Assembly: GCA_030616165.1 (NCBI GenBank)
Contig: JAUWXV010000141.1
Span: 1 to 9,634 of the forward strand
Direction: 5' to 3'
Source of the DNA: a bacterium
GTDB lineage: Bacteria > SM23-31 > JAUVVT01
DNA length: 9,634 nucleotides
Part shown: in pieces, positions 1 through 7,416 of the stretch
How positions within the stretch are numbered: the first letter of the stretch is position 1
Layout of the letters: each line of letters begins with the position of its first letter
Position numbers and translations under genes: made by a program
The notes under the pieces: generated by a model
What the model was told of the DNA's origin: nothing
Databases searched by the model: none
Seen by the model: only the letters and a program-made list of their open reading frames with translations

Positions 1-381
1 GAAAAAATACTTATTGTTGATGATTCAAAAGAGATAAGAAATATACTTTCTACTTTCCTGAAAGAAGAAGGCTTCGAAATTTATACCGCTGAAAATGGGA
101 AAAAAGCATTAGATTTAATCAAAGAAAAAGTAATAGACCTAATAATAACAGACATCAGAATGCCCGAAATGGATGGATATCAACTAACAAAAAAAATGAA
201 AGAAGAGAAACCCAGGGTTGGAATTATTATTATGACCGCATATACATCCATTTATACTGAAGGTGACATAAGAAAAATTGGAGCAGATGATTACATTTCT
301 AAACCATTTGAACTTATCGATATAATTGAAAAAATAGAAAGGGTGCTTTTCCAGATGAAATCTCTTAAACCTATGAAGTAA
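1..381 (+). CDS. single-domain response regulator (CheY-like receiver), 5' partial
   Basis: The reading frame is open from base 1 to the TAA at 379-381 (126 residues), so only the start codon and perhaps one or two residues are missing. It is a complete receiver domain: the acidic pair D7-D8 in ILIVDDS, the phospho-acceptor D51 in ITDIRMP followed by EMDG, the switch threonine T79 in IIMTAYTS, the aromatic switch Y98, and the conserved lysine K101 in YISKPF. No output domain follows; only about 20 residues of helix and a basic tail remain, so it should act through protein contacts as CheY/Spo0F-type proteins do. The phosphodonor kinase and the target are not in the window, so pathway is unknown. 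It is separated from ffh by 89 AT-rich bases and is probably a different transcription unit. The first ATG inside the frame (160) would cut the domain in half and is not the start. Confidence 0.93.
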   Translation, partial: EKILIVDDSKEIRNILSTFLKEEGFEIYTAENGKKALDLIKEKVIDLIITDIRMPEMDGYQLTKKMKEEKPRVGIIIMTAYTSIYTEGDIRKIGADDYISKPFELIDIIEKIERVLFQMKSLKPMK

Positions 382-428
382 AACGAAAAAACTTGATAAT
401 GATAATATAATTCATTAGATTGTATAAA

Positions 429-444
429 ATTTATAATATAATTT
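429..444 (+). repeat. 16-bp AT-only repeat copy 1, upstream of ffh
   Basis: The 16-mer ATTTATAATATAATTT occurs here, 26 bases before the ffh start, and again exactly at 6339-6354 upstream of sppA. Its core ATAATATAAT also occurs at 402-411 and at 7709-7718. It contains overlapping TATAAT hexamers (432-437 and 437-442), so it may be a -10 region for ffh, but I find no matching -35 hexamer at 16-18 bases. The strand is nominal. In DNA this AT-rich some repetition is expected by chance. Confidence 0.35.
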
Positions 445-470
445 ATTTAATAAAATAAGATTAACAAATT

Positions 471-1796
471 ATGCTCGAAGAGTTTACTGAAAAGATAAAC
501 ATTGCGTTCAAAAAACTTCGCGGTTTAGCAACCATAAACGAGAAAAATATTAATGAACCGTTAAGAGATTTAAAGCGAGTATTACTTGAAGCAGATGTTA
601 ATTATAAGGTTGTAAAATCATTAATGGAACAGGTTCAAAAGAAATCACTAGGACAGGAAGTTATAAGAAGCATTACACCAGGACAGCAAGTTATAAAGAT
701 ATTCTATGATGAATTGAAAAAAATATTGGGAAATTCGACCTCAGAATTCATAATGAGACCAAATAACCCAATGACTGTAATGATTGTTGGTCTGCAGGGT
801 TCAGGAAAAACTACCTTATGTGTGAAATTATCGCATTATGCAAGAAAGAAAGGGAGAAAACCCTCAATAATTGCAGCAGATCCATATAGACCGGCAGCAG
901 CAAAACAACTTGAGATAATGGGGAAAGCCACAAATATACCTGTTTTTTCAAGAATTACAGAAGACTTAATTCTCAGCACAAAAGAAAATATTGAAGATGC
1001 AAAAAAAAGTGGATATGACATAATAATAATGGATACTGCGGGCAGGCTTCACATAGATGAAGAGATGATGGACGAACTTGTTGAATTAAAACAAGAGGTT
1101 GTTCCAGATGAAATCCTCCTTGTTACAGACGGGATGACAGGACAAGATGCCGTAAAAACTGCTGTTGAATTTCAAAAAAAACTTGACTTTACAGGTATAG
1201 TTATAACCAAACTTGACGGAGATGCCAAAGGAGGTGCTGCCCTTTCAATGAGTGCAGTGACAGGAAAGCCAATCAAATTTATCGGAATTGGTGAAAAATT
1301 AGGTGATATAGAGGTATTTCATCCTGACAGATTTGCATCCAGAATTCTGGGTATGGGTGATATAATTTCTCTTGTTGAAAAGGCTGAACATGCAACTGAT
1401 AGAGAACGTGAACTCCAAAAGAAATTGAAATTAGATAATTTTACCTTTCAGGATTTTTATGACCAAATCCAGCAGTTAAAAAAAATGGGACCCATTCAGC
1501 AGATATTAGAAATGATTCCATTCGGAGGAAAATCTCTTAAAGGACTGAAGATTGATGACAAACAGTTTGTTAAAATTGAAGCTTTAATAAATTCTATGAC
1601 CAAAGAGGAAAGGGAAAATCCCAGAATCATAAATGGAAACAGAAAAAAGAGAATTGCAAAAGGGAGTGGAACAAATATTGAAGATGTGAACAGACTGCTC
1701 AAACAATTCATTCAAATGCAGAAAATGCTGAAAAATTTCAGTCGTTTTGGACTAAAGAAATTTGGAAAAATGCAAACATTGTTTGGCGGAATTTAA
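471..1796 (+). CDS. ffh: signal recognition particle GTPase Ffh (SRP54)
   Basis: Ffh binds 4.5S RNA and signal sequences emerging from the ribosome and hands the complex to FtsY at the inner membrane. At 441 residues it is full length. An N-terminal helical N domain (about 1-90) precedes the G domain: P-loop G107-LQGSGKTT-T115, the SRP-specific ADPYRPAA stretch, D188-TAGR, and T246-KLD-D249 followed by GDAKGG. The M domain (about 300-441) shows the RNA-binding stretch RIAKGSGT and the NRLLKQF helix, with methionine-rich flanks ([17 protein letters not shown] and QMQKMLKNF). The ATG at 471 gives the expected N-terminus ([16 protein letters not shown]), although there is no strong Shine-Dalgarno before it. 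The stop is only 13 bases from the rpsP start, so the two are co-transcribed. The ffs RNA gene is not in the window. Confidence 0.98.
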   Translation: MLEEFTEKINIAFKKLRGLATINEKNINEPLRDLKRVLLEADVNYKVVKSLMEQVQKKSLGQEVIRSITPGQQVIKIFYDELKKILGNSTSEFIMRPNNPMTVMIVGLQGSGKTTLCVKLSHYARKKGRKPSIIAADPYRPAAAKQLEIMGKATNIPVFSRITEDLILSTKENIEDAKKSGYDIIIMDTAGRLHIDEEMMDELVELKQEVVPDEILLVTDGMTGQDAVKTAVEFQKKLDFTGIVITKLDGDAKGGAALSMSAVTGKPIKFIGIGEKLGDIEVFHPDRFASRILGMGDIISLVEKAEHATDRERELQKKLKLDNFTFQDFYDQIQQLKKMGPIQQILEMIPFGGKSLKGLKIDDKQFVKIEALINSMTKEERENPRIINGNRKKRIAKGSGTNIEDVNRLLKQFIQMQKMLKNFSRFGLKKFGKMQTLFGGI

Positions 1797-1798
1797 AA

Positions 1799-1804
1799 AA
1801 GGAG
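1799..1804 (+). promoter_or_regulatory. Shine-Dalgarno deciding the rpsP start
   Basis: AAGGAG sits 5 bases before the TTG at 1810. It supports that TTG over the in-frame ATG at 1762, which lies inside ffh and has no such site. Confidence 0.8.
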
Positions 1805-1809
1805 ACAAT

Positions 1810-2238
1810 TTGGCTACAAAGATAAGATTAAAAAGAATGGGCAGAAAGAAAAGACCATTTTATCGCATAGTTATTGCCGATTCGCGATCTCCAAGAGATG
1901 GTAGATTTATAAAATCAATCGGATATTATAATCCTACTCAGGAGCCCATCGATCTGAAAATAGATGAAGAGAAGGCTATAAAATGGTTGAAGAATGGTGC
2001 TATCCCAACAGAAACAGTTAAAAGTCTTTTCAGAATGAAAGGAATTACTCTCAAATTCGATTTAATAAAAAAAGGGTTTCCTGAAAATAAGATCAGAGAA
2101 GAATTTCAAAAACATCAACTGCTTCAAGAGGAAAGAAAAAAGAGGAGCGCTCTTCTGAAAGAAATCAAGAATAAAACTGTTAAAACAAAAGAAGAACAGC
2201 AGAATAACACCGAAGAAAATGGGAGCAAAAATAACTAA
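1810..2238 (+). CDS. rpsP: 30S ribosomal protein S16, C-terminally extended
   Basis: S16 is an early-assembling small-subunit protein. The TTG start at 1810 gives the canonical N-terminus [20 protein letters not shown] (second residue onward read directly), then [22 protein letters not shown], the family signature, and a [12 protein letters not shown] segment typical of the C-terminal half of the domain. The frame is also open upstream to an ATG at 1762, but that would add 16 residues overlapping ffh and is not conserved in S16. The protein is 142 residues, against about 80-90 for a minimal S16: residues from about 85 on form a lysine/glutamate/glutamine-rich, probably helical then disordered tail ending in [11 protein letters not shown]. 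Extended tails are known in several phyla. It follows ffh by 13 bases. Confidence 0.96.
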   Translation: MATKIRLKRMGRKKRPFYRIVIADSRSPRDGRFIKSIGYYNPTQEPIDLKIDEEKAIKWLKNGAIPTETVKSLFRMKGITLKFDLIKKGFPENKIREEFQKHQLLQEERKKRSALLKEIKNKTVKTKEEQQNNTEENGSKNN

Positions 2239-2351
2239 CGATTTTTCTTATTTTTTTGATATTGAATAAAATGGCTAATTTAGTGGCAATAAATACATTA
2301 GGATACTGCGTATTCACATTACAATTCCCATAATGAAAAGGAGGAGTATAG

Positions 2352-2582
2352 ATGAAGGAGTTTATTGAATTTATCGCAAAAAATTTGGTTGACAATCCCG
2401 ATGATGTAAAAGTAACAGAAGTCCAAGGCGAAAGAACCACAGTATATGAATTGAGAGTGGGAACATCAGATTTAGGAAAGGTTATCGGAAAAAAAGGACA
2501 GACTGCAAAATCTATCAGAACCTTACTCGGCGCTGCTTCTGCCAAACTCGGGAAAAGGGCTGTTCTCGAAATATTAGAATAA
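2352..2582 (+). CDS. khpA: KH-domain RNA-binding protein KhpA
   Basis: A 76-residue protein consisting of one KH domain, the usual size of KhpA (formerly YlqC). The GxxG loop that contacts RNA is G46-KKG-G49 within [19 protein letters not shown], and the N-terminus ([18 protein letters not shown]) matches the family. KhpA pairs with KhpB/Jag in many bacteria as an RNA chaperone linked to cell division and envelope synthesis. Its place between rpsP and rimM is a well-known conserved arrangement. A perfect AAGGAGG (2338-2344) lies 7 bases before the ATG. The 113-base gap after rpsP is the longest in the operon and holds no terminator I can see, so read-through is likely. Confidence 0.96.
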   Translation: MKEFIEFIAKNLVDNPDDVKVTEVQGERTTVYELRVGTSDLGKVIGKKGQTAKSIRTLLGAASAKLGKRAVLEILE

Positions 2583-2610
2583 ACTTAATATCTCATTTTA
2601 AAGCATCCCT

Positions 2611-3117
2611 GTGCAAAAAATAGTTATTGGAAAAATTAGTAAACCGAAAGGAATTAAAGGGGAAATTAAGGTTATTCCTTTGACTGATAGTTTTGAAAGG
2701 TTCAAACTTTTAAAAGAGATTTCAGTTGTTGGAAGAAACGGAAAACTAAATACATTCAAGATCGAAAATATAACTATCACAACCAAAACTGTAAACCTCA
2801 AACTTAAAGACATTGATACAAGAAACCAAGCCCAGGAACTCAAAGGTAGAGAGGTAGTCATTGATGAAAACCAAAAACTTCCCCTTAAAAAAGGGAATTA
2901 TTATATCTATCAAATCATCGGCCTCAAAGCAACGGATGAAAATGGAGAATACTTAGGTGAAGTAGTTAATGTTCTTAAAAATCCCGGAAACGATATCTTT
3001 ATCATCAAAAAGGGGGAAAAAGAATATCTTATACCAGCGGTTAAAGAGATAATTAATGAGGTCGATCTTAAAAATTGCAAAATTATAATAAAACAGATTG
3101 AAGGATTATTTGACTAA
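2611..3117 (+). CDS. rimM: ribosome maturation factor RimM
   Basis: RimM binds S19 and the 16S 3' domain during late 30S assembly. The 168-residue protein has the usual length and two-part layout: an N-terminal RimM beta-barrel beginning IGKISKPKGIKGEIKV and reaching LKLKDIDTRNQAQELKGREV, then a PRC-barrel-like C-terminal half with YYIYQIIGLKA, the GEYLGEVVNV strand, NPGNDIFII and EYLIPAVKEII. The GTG start at 2611 places the conserved IGKI four residues in, as in other RimM proteins, though the bases before it show no clear Shine-Dalgarno; translation may be coupled to khpA, which ends 28 bases upstream. It precedes trmD, the usual order. Confidence 0.96.
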   Translation: MQKIVIGKISKPKGIKGEIKVIPLTDSFERFKLLKEISVVGRNGKLNTFKIENITITTKTVNLKLKDIDTRNQAQELKGREVVIDENQKLPLKKGNYYIYQIIGLKATDENGEYLGEVVNVLKNPGNDIFIIKKGEKEYLIPAVKEIINEVDLKNCKIIIKQIEGLFD

Positions 3118-3145
3118 TTTATTAAAATATTGATACAATTAATTG

Positions 3146-3826
3146 ATGAAAATCAATATAATTACAGCATTTCCTGATTTTTTTAAAAGCCCATTAGAGA
3201 CAAGCATAATAAAAAAAGGGATAGAAAAGGGAAAGATTAAAATTGAGATAGTAAACTTAAGAGATTTTTCAAACAACAAACACAAAAGGATTGATGATTA
3301 TCCATACGGGGGCGGTCCTGGTATGGTGCTTAAGGTAAAGCCCATTTTTAATGCGGTGAAAACAATTAAAGAAAAAGACAACAAATTAAAAACAAAAGTC
3401 ATTTTACTTTCCCCGCATGGAGAAAAATTAACCCAACTAAAAGTGAGAAAACTCTTAAAAGAGGAAAACTTAATATTAATATGCGGTCATTATAAAGGTG
3501 TAGATGAAAGAGTAAAAAAGTTTATAGATGAAGAAATATCAATAGGAGATTACATATTAAGCGGAGGTGAATTACCTGCCCTGGTTATTATAGATTCAGT
3601 TGTAAGGCTAATTCCAGAAGTCATTGGCGATATTGAATCTGCTAATACCGACTCTTTTGAGATAGGGCTTTTAGACCACCCTCATTATACTAAGCCAAGA
3701 ATCTTTATGAGAGAAAAAGTGCCCGATGTATTATTATCAGGTAATCATAAAAAGATTGAGGAATGGAGAAAAAGAATGTCTTATTTGAGTACAGCAAAAA
3801 AAAGAAACGACCTCCTCGAATCCTAA
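3146..3826 (+). CDS. trmD: tRNA (guanine-N1)-methyltransferase TrmD
   Basis: TrmD methylates G37 next to the anticodon of certain tRNAs using S-adenosylmethionine, preventing +1 frameshifts. At 226 residues it is a little shorter than the E. coli enzyme. The SPOUT trefoil-knot motifs are all present: GGGPGM at 55-60, LLSPHGEKL at 87-95, CGHYKGVDERV at 113-123 and ISIGDYILSGGELPAL at 131-146. The catalytic aspartate is D169 in NTDSF, followed by GLLDHPHYTKP, which fits the family exactly. The C-terminal helical domain (LSGNHKKIEEWRK) ends at RNDLLES. I chose the ATG at 3146; a TTG directly before it (3143) would add one residue and cannot be excluded. No strong Shine-Dalgarno is visible. Confidence 0.97.
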   Translation: MKINIITAFPDFFKSPLETSIIKKGIEKGKIKIEIVNLRDFSNNKHKRIDDYPYGGGPGMVLKVKPIFNAVKTIKEKDNKLKTKVILLSPHGEKLTQLKVRKLLKEENLILICGHYKGVDERVKKFIDEEISIGDYILSGGELPALVIIDSVVRLIPEVIGDIESANTDSFEIGLLDHPHYTKPRIFMREKVPDVLLSGNHKKIEEWRKRMSYLSTAKKRNDLLES

Positions 3827-3853
3827 GAAAATATAAAGGAATGTGATAATATT

Positions 3854-4195
3854 ATGGATAAACTATCAGAAATTGCTATTGAGAATATAAAGAAAGATAT
3901 ACCAGAATTTAATTCAGGTGATACTGTCTCTGTCCATGTCAAGATCATTGAGGGAGATAAAGAGAGAACTCAAATATTCAAAGGAACTGTCATACAGCGA
4001 AAAGGAAGCGGAATTAATGAGACCTTTACCGTGAGAAAGGTATCTCATGGAGTTGGTGTGGAAAGAATTTTATTACTCCATTCGCCGAAAATATCCAAAA
4101 TCTCAGTCTTAAAAAGAGGAAAAGTAAGGAGAGCAAAACTGTTTTATCTTAGAAAACTAAAAGGAAAAGCAACAAAAATTAAGGAGAAAAAATAA
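3854..4195 (+). CDS. rplS: 50S ribosomal protein L19
   Basis: L19 sits at the 30S-50S interface. The 113-residue length is normal. Signature parts are [62 protein letters not shown], and the basic tail [26 protein letters not shown]. The ATG at 3854 is preceded by AAAGGA at 3835-3840, an unusually long 13 bases away; no better start exists in frame. It is the last gene of the operon: a strong terminator begins 15 bases after the stop. Confidence 0.97.
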   Translation: MDKLSEIAIENIKKDIPEFNSGDTVSVHVKIIEGDKERTQIFKGTVIQRKGSGINETFTVRKVSHGVGVERILLLHSPKISKISVLKRGKVRRAKLFYLRKLKGKATKIKEKK

Positions 4196-4210
4196 TAAAT
4201 TAGATATATC

Positions 4211-4247
4211 AAAACCGCTCCTAAACAAAATGGAGTGGTTTTTTTAT
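4211..4247 (+). terminator. Rho-independent terminator of the ffh-rplS operon
   Basis: The arms AAAACCGCTCC (4211-4221) and GGAGTGGTTTT (4232-4242) pair over 11 positions with a single G-T wobble, around a 10-base loop, and run into a seven-T tract (4239-4245). It ends the block that starts with ffh. Confidence 0.9.
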
Positions 4248-4283
4248 TTGATAACCCACCCTGAACTGAAATCTTTGCTATTT

Positions 4284-4313
4284 TTGACGATAACTAATTA
4301 AGCAAGCTAATCT
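4284..4313 (+). promoter_or_regulatory. possible weak sigma-70 promoter of the LysM transglycosylase gene
   Basis: TTGACG (4284-4289) matches the -35 consensus at five of six bases. The best -10 at a suitable distance, TAATCT (4308-4313, 18-base spacer), matches only three of six. The site is plausible mainly because a terminator lies just upstream and a gene starts 28 bases downstream. Confidence 0.25.
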
Positions 4314-4341
4314 TGAACAATAATTAAAAAATGAGGTCCAA

Positions 4342-6219
4342 ATGACTATAAAAAAGTTCCTGATCATTCTAATTTTATCAAATTACTTATGGGGGTGTTC
4401 ATCAAGTGAAATATTAAACAAACCAGATATAAAAAACCCACCATCAAACATTGAAATAATATCCACTGATTATCAAAGCTCTCAAGACGAACAGACCAAT
4501 TTAAAAGGCGATATCGAAACTTTAAGAAAATTATACAAAAATGCTTTAGTTTCAATAGATTCTGGAGACATAAATAAATCGCAGGAATTATTTGAACAGG
4601 CATTAACAATTATTTCAAACAATGAAATTAAATTTACAGAGATTTATGAAAACAATGATGATTATAATGAAATCGTTGACGTAATACTCGAAGATTATAA
4701 AAATTTTATGAATGAAAAAGTCAGATATACTGAAAAAACAGCCCCAGAATTATCTGAAAGTGATAAATTACATGAAACAATTGAACCATCTGAATATAAT
4801 CAATCCACAAACAAAAAAATACCAATAGTTGTAAACAGCAGAGTTAAGGCATATATAAAATATTATCAGGGAAAAGGTAGAAAATATTTTGTACAATGGC
4901 TTGAACGAATGGGGAAATATAAACCCTTACTTGAAGATATATTAAGAAAAGAAGGACTTCCCGAGGACCTTGTCTATCTTGCGATGGTGGAAAGTGGTTT
5001 TAATCCGAAGGCACATTCGAGAGCAAGGGCAGTTGGAATATGGCAGTTCATCTCAAGCACAGGAAGAGTATATGGACTCCGGATTGACAGTTATATAGAT
5101 GAAAGGAAAGACCCTGTAAAATCAACCAAGGCAGCCTCACGGTTCTTAAAAAGCCTTCATTACGAATTCAAAGATTGGTATCTTGCAATGGCTGCTTATA
5201 ATGTATCCAAAAGCAAAGTCACCCGAGCAATAAGAATATACAAATCACGGAACTTCTGGGACCTAAAGTCTCTTCCAACAGAAACAAAAAATCACATTCC
5301 GAAATTTATCGCTGCAGCAATTATAGCAAAAAATCCAGAGAAATACGGATTTAGAAACATAAATTATCAGATACCCTTTAAATATGAAGAAGTTCATATC
5401 GATAAATGCATAGATTTAACAGTAGCTGCAAAATGCGCCCAAACCGATTACCTGACAATAAAAGAACTCAACCCTGAACTTAATGTCTGGTTCACACCCC
5501 CTTATCCGGATGGATATACACTAAAAATCCCTCCAAATAAAAAAGAGACATTTCTTAAAAACTATGCAAAAGTTCCCGATAATCTAAAAATTACACGAGT
5601 TATACATAATGTAAAAAGAGGAGAAACTTTATCATTTATCGCAAGAAAATATCATACAACTATTAACAATATAAAATCAGTTAACTCACTGAAAAATATT
5701 CATAAATTATCAATTGGGCAAAAACTTCTAATACCTGCTCCCCCACCAATTGAAGTAGCTTTAAAAAATAATGAGATAAATAAACAAAAAAAAGTTGCTT
5801 ATACACCTGAGAACACAAAAGGATTAGAAAAGATTACCTATGTGGTAAAGAAGGGAAATACACTGGGCGAAATTGCCGAATTTTATAATACAAGAGCAAG
5901 TAATCTCAGAAAATGGAACTCACTCTCTTACAGAAGTTACATTTATCCCAACCAAAAACTCACTCTGTGGCTCCCACAACGCTCAACATTAAACAAGGTC
6001 TATAATCAAGATGAAAATGTAGTTCTGAATATTGACCAATTTTCTGAAAAAAATGGAACAAAACCGGGAAAGATTTACACAGTTAAAAAAGGTGATACTC
6101 TGTGGGGAATTGCAAAAATTTTTGATATAAATCTAAATTCCCTCCTCAAATTCAACCAGAAAAGTAAAAAGAGTGTTATAAAACCCGGAGAAAAAATCAT
6201 AATTCCACACCTCGATTGA
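4342..6219 (+). CDS. lipoprotein lytic transglycosylase, MltD-like, with three LysM domains
   Basis: The enzyme should cleave the MurNAc-GlcNAc bond of peptidoglycan to a 1,6-anhydro product from the inner face of the outer membrane. A lysine-rich start and hydrophobic stretch end at LWGC with C19 as probable lipidated cysteine (Trp before the Gly is atypical). Residues about 53-95 resemble a TPR unit (LYKNALVSIDSGDINKSQELFEQAL). The SLT catalytic domain covers about 165-335: catalytic E217 in AMVESGFNPKAHS, then AVGIWQF and A284-AYNV. Three LysM domains follow at about 421-468, 498-547 and 578-624, each starting V-K-[KR]-G-[DEN]-T-L. GAGGT (4333-4337) four bases before the ATG supports the start. 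At 625 residues it is longer than E. coli MltD. It is flanked by terminators and seems monocistronic. AAYNVS replaces the common AAYN-[AS]-G. Confidence 0.94.
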   Translation: MTIKKFLIILILSNYLWGCSSSEILNKPDIKNPPSNIEIISTDYQSSQDEQTNLKGDIETLRKLYKNALVSIDSGDINKSQELFEQALTIISNNEIKFTEIYENNDDYNEIVDVILEDYKNFMNEKVRYTEKTAPELSESDKLHETIEPSEYNQSTNKKIPIVVNSRVKAYIKYYQGKGRKYFVQWLERMGKYKPLLEDILRKEGLPEDLVYLAMVESGFNPKAHSRARAVGIWQFISSTGRVYGLRIDSYIDERKDPVKSTKAASRFLKSLHYEFKDWYLAMAAYNVSKSKVTRAIRIYKSRNFWDLKSLPTETKNHIPKFIAAAIIAKNPEKYGFRNINYQIPFKYEEVHIDKCIDLTVAAKCAQTDYLTIKELNPELNVWFTPPYPDGYTLKIPPNKKETFLKNYAKVPDNLKITRVIHNVKRGETLSFIARKYHTTINNIKSVNSLKNIHKLSIGQKLLIPAPPPIEVALKNNEINKQKKVAYTPENTKGLEKITYVVKKGNTLGEIAEFYNTRASNLRKWNSLSYRSYIYPNQKLTLWLPQRSTLNKVYNQDENVVLNIDQFSEKNGTKPGKIYTVKKGDTLWGIAKIFDINLNSLLKFNQKSKKSVIKPGEKIIIPHLD

Positions 6220-6270
6220 AGATAATCAGACTTAATCTTAAGTAATACAATTAAATTACATTAATACCTT

Positions 6271-6310
6271 AAAGGGAAAGATTAAATACATATAATTTTT
6301 CCCTTTTTTT
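6271..6310 (+). terminator. probable Rho-independent terminator after the transglycosylase gene
   Basis: AAAGGGAAA (6271-6279) pairs perfectly with TTTCCCTTT (6298-6306) around an 18-base AT-rich loop and continues into a seven-T run (6304-6310). Only three GC pairs and a long loop make it weaker than the one at 4211, but position 52 bases after a stop codon fits. Confidence 0.65.
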
Positions 6311-6333
6311 ATAAAAAATTATAATTATTTTTA

Positions 6334-6362
6334 TTGGCATTTATAATATAATTTGTTATATT
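6334..6362 (+). promoter_or_regulatory. sigma-70-like promoter of sppA
   Basis: TTGGCA (6334-6339, five of six to consensus) is followed after exactly 17 bases by TATATT (6357-6362, five of six). It lies just after a terminator and implies a start near 6369, giving a leader of about 60 bases. The spacer contains most of the 16-bp repeat, whose own TATAAT hexamers could serve as an alternative -10. Confidence 0.5.
6339..6354 (+). repeat. 16-bp AT-only repeat copy 2, upstream of sppA
   Basis: Exact second copy of ATTTATAATATAATTT found at 429-444 before ffh. Here it overlaps the spacer of the proposed sppA promoter. Both copies are intergenic and upstream of a gene on the same strand. Chance recurrence in AT-rich spacer DNA is a fair alternative. 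Confidence 0.35.
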
Positions 6363-6428
6363 ATTCTGTTAATTTTTAAGATGTTTAAAAATAATATGTC
6401 TCAATATGAAACAATTTTGAGGTAAATT

Positions 6429-7304
6429 ATGGCAAAAAAGAGTGACTGGATAATTGGTGGAGTCATTTTACTTTTTATGGTGATATTCTTTTTTATTTTC
6501 ATATCACTTTTATTCATATCACCCGAAGGTGATTTTATGACTTCACAGGATAAAGTAGCATGTGTAGAACTTTACGGTCCAATATTAAACTCAAAAGATA
6601 TAGTAAGCCAATTAAAGAAATACAGAAAAAATAAATCGATAGATGCAATTGTTTTAAGGATAGAAAGCCCGGGAGGTGCTATAGGCGCTTCACAGGAGAT
6701 ATATGAAGAGGTTAAAAAAATCCGTGAATCGGGCAAGATAATAGTAGCTTCAATGGGAAATGTTGCCGCTTCTGGCGGATATTATGTGGCATGCGGAGCA
6801 GACAAGATTGTTGCAAATCCAGGCACCGTTACTGGAAGTATTGGGGTTATAGCAGAATTCTTTAACATATCAGAACTTGCTGATAAATTTGGACTTAAGT
6901 TCGAAACAGTAAAAAGCGGTAAATTCAAAGATTCTGGAAGCCCTTTCCGAACTCTCACAACTGAAGAGCGAAAATATTTTCAAAAACTAATTGATGATTC
7001 TTTTCAGCAGTTTGTTGAGGTTGTTCATAAAGAAAGGGGAATAGATAAAGAAAAATTACTCAAGATTGCCGATGGGAGAATATTTACCGGTCAGCAGGCA
7101 AAAGAGTTAAATCTCGTGGATGAACTCGGAAGTTATGAAGATGCAATTTCTTTGACAATTAAAATGGCAGGAATAAGTGAAGATGCCAGAATTATTAGAG
7201 AAAAAAGGAAAATATTTAATATATTTGACATATTGTTCGGTGATATTGAAGAAACCATTTTCAGGCTTAGATATAATATGATTTTTGGATATTTGATAAA
7301 ATAA
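6429..7304 (+). CDS. sppA: signal peptide peptidase SppA, short (single-domain) form
   Basis: SppA is a membrane-bound serine protease of the S49 family that degrades cleaved signal peptides. One transmembrane helix spans about residues 7-31 (WIIGGVILLF...) with the catalytic part outside the cytoplasm. The nucleophile is S115 in NVAASGGYYVACGADKIVA and the general-base lysine is K167 in SGKFKDSGSPFR; their spacing of 52 residues equals that of the B. subtilis enzyme (S147/K199). GTVTGSIGVI and the closing DGRIFTGQQAKELNLVDELG are also typical. At 291 residues it is the half-size form that assembles as a ring, not the 67 kDa duplicated E. coli form. GAGGT (6419-6423) lies five bases before the ATG. 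HU follows after 112 bases. Confidence 0.95.
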   Translation: MAKKSDWIIGGVILLFMVIFFFIFISLLFISPEGDFMTSQDKVACVELYGPILNSKDIVSQLKKYRKNKSIDAIVLRIESPGGAIGASQEIYEEVKKIRESGKIIVASMGNVAASGGYYVACGADKIVANPGTVTGSIGVIAEFFNISELADKFGLKFETVKSGKFKDSGSPFRTLTTEERKYFQKLIDDSFQQFVEVVHKERGIDKEKLLKIADGRIFTGQQAKELNLVDELGSYEDAISLTIKMAGISEDARIIREKRKIFNIFDILFGDIEETIFRLRYNMIFGYLIK

Positions 7305-7341
7305 ATATTTTAATTGGCGGAAATTTTGTAAATATATGAGT

Positions 7342-7347
7342 TATAAT
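7342..7347 (+). promoter_or_regulatory. TATAAT -10-like hexamer upstream of the HU gene
   Basis: A perfect TATAAT lies 69 bases before the HU start, in the AT-rich spacer after sppA. The nearest -35-like element, TTGGCG (7314-7319), is 22 bases away, too far for a standard promoter, so support is weak. Confidence 0.25.
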
Positions 7348-7358
7348 TAAAATTTTTT

Positions 7359-7380
7359 AACTTTTTTTGAAAAAAAAGTT
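7359..7380 (+). repeat. perfect inverted repeat in the HU gene leader
   Basis: AACTTTTTTT (7359-7368) and AAAAAAAGTT (7371-7380) are exact reverse complements separated by GA. The pairing can extend outward, past a two-base bulge (GC, 7381-7382), as A/T pairs between about 7349-7358 and 7383-7392. Its end is about 24 bases before the Shine-Dalgarno. It could be a weak transcription pause, an RNA leader structure or a curved-DNA element; it lacks the GC stem expected of a terminator. Confidence 0.5.
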
Positions 7381-7403
7381 GCTTAAAAAAAATTTTCTCA
7401 AAA

Positions 7404-7410
7404 AAGGAGG
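7404..7410 (+). promoter_or_regulatory. Shine-Dalgarno deciding the HU TTG start
   Basis: A perfect AAGGAGG lies six bases before TTG at 7417, which establishes the non-ATG start. Confidence 0.85.
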
Positions 7411-7416
7411 CAGTTC

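Noticed and set aside
382-470. Possible 4.5S RNA or tRNA gene next to ffh
   Set aside because: The spacer is almost entirely A/T with no GGAA-type SRP loop, no cloverleaf and no stable stem.
2118-2160. GAGCGCTC palindrome with flanking purine/pyrimidine arms in rpsP
   Set aside because: It lies in the coding sequence of the charged S16 tail and is too short to be more than chance.
2271-2333. 20-codon ATG frame in the rpsP-khpA spacer ending just before the khpA Shine-Dalgarno
   Set aside because: It has no Shine-Dalgarno, no recognisable composition or stem-loop that would make it a leader peptide, and a frame of this length is expected by chance in 113 bases.
836-2861. Minus-strand open frames at 836-1021, 1496-1711, 2180-2545 and 2598-2861
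   Set aside because: All overlap or mirror ffh, rpsP, khpA or rimM, have no ribosome binding site and read as low-complexity hydrophobic shadows of the real genes.
4364-4609. Minus-strand open frame inside the transglycosylase gene
   Set aside because: It is antisense to a well-supported lipoprotein N-terminus and matches no family.
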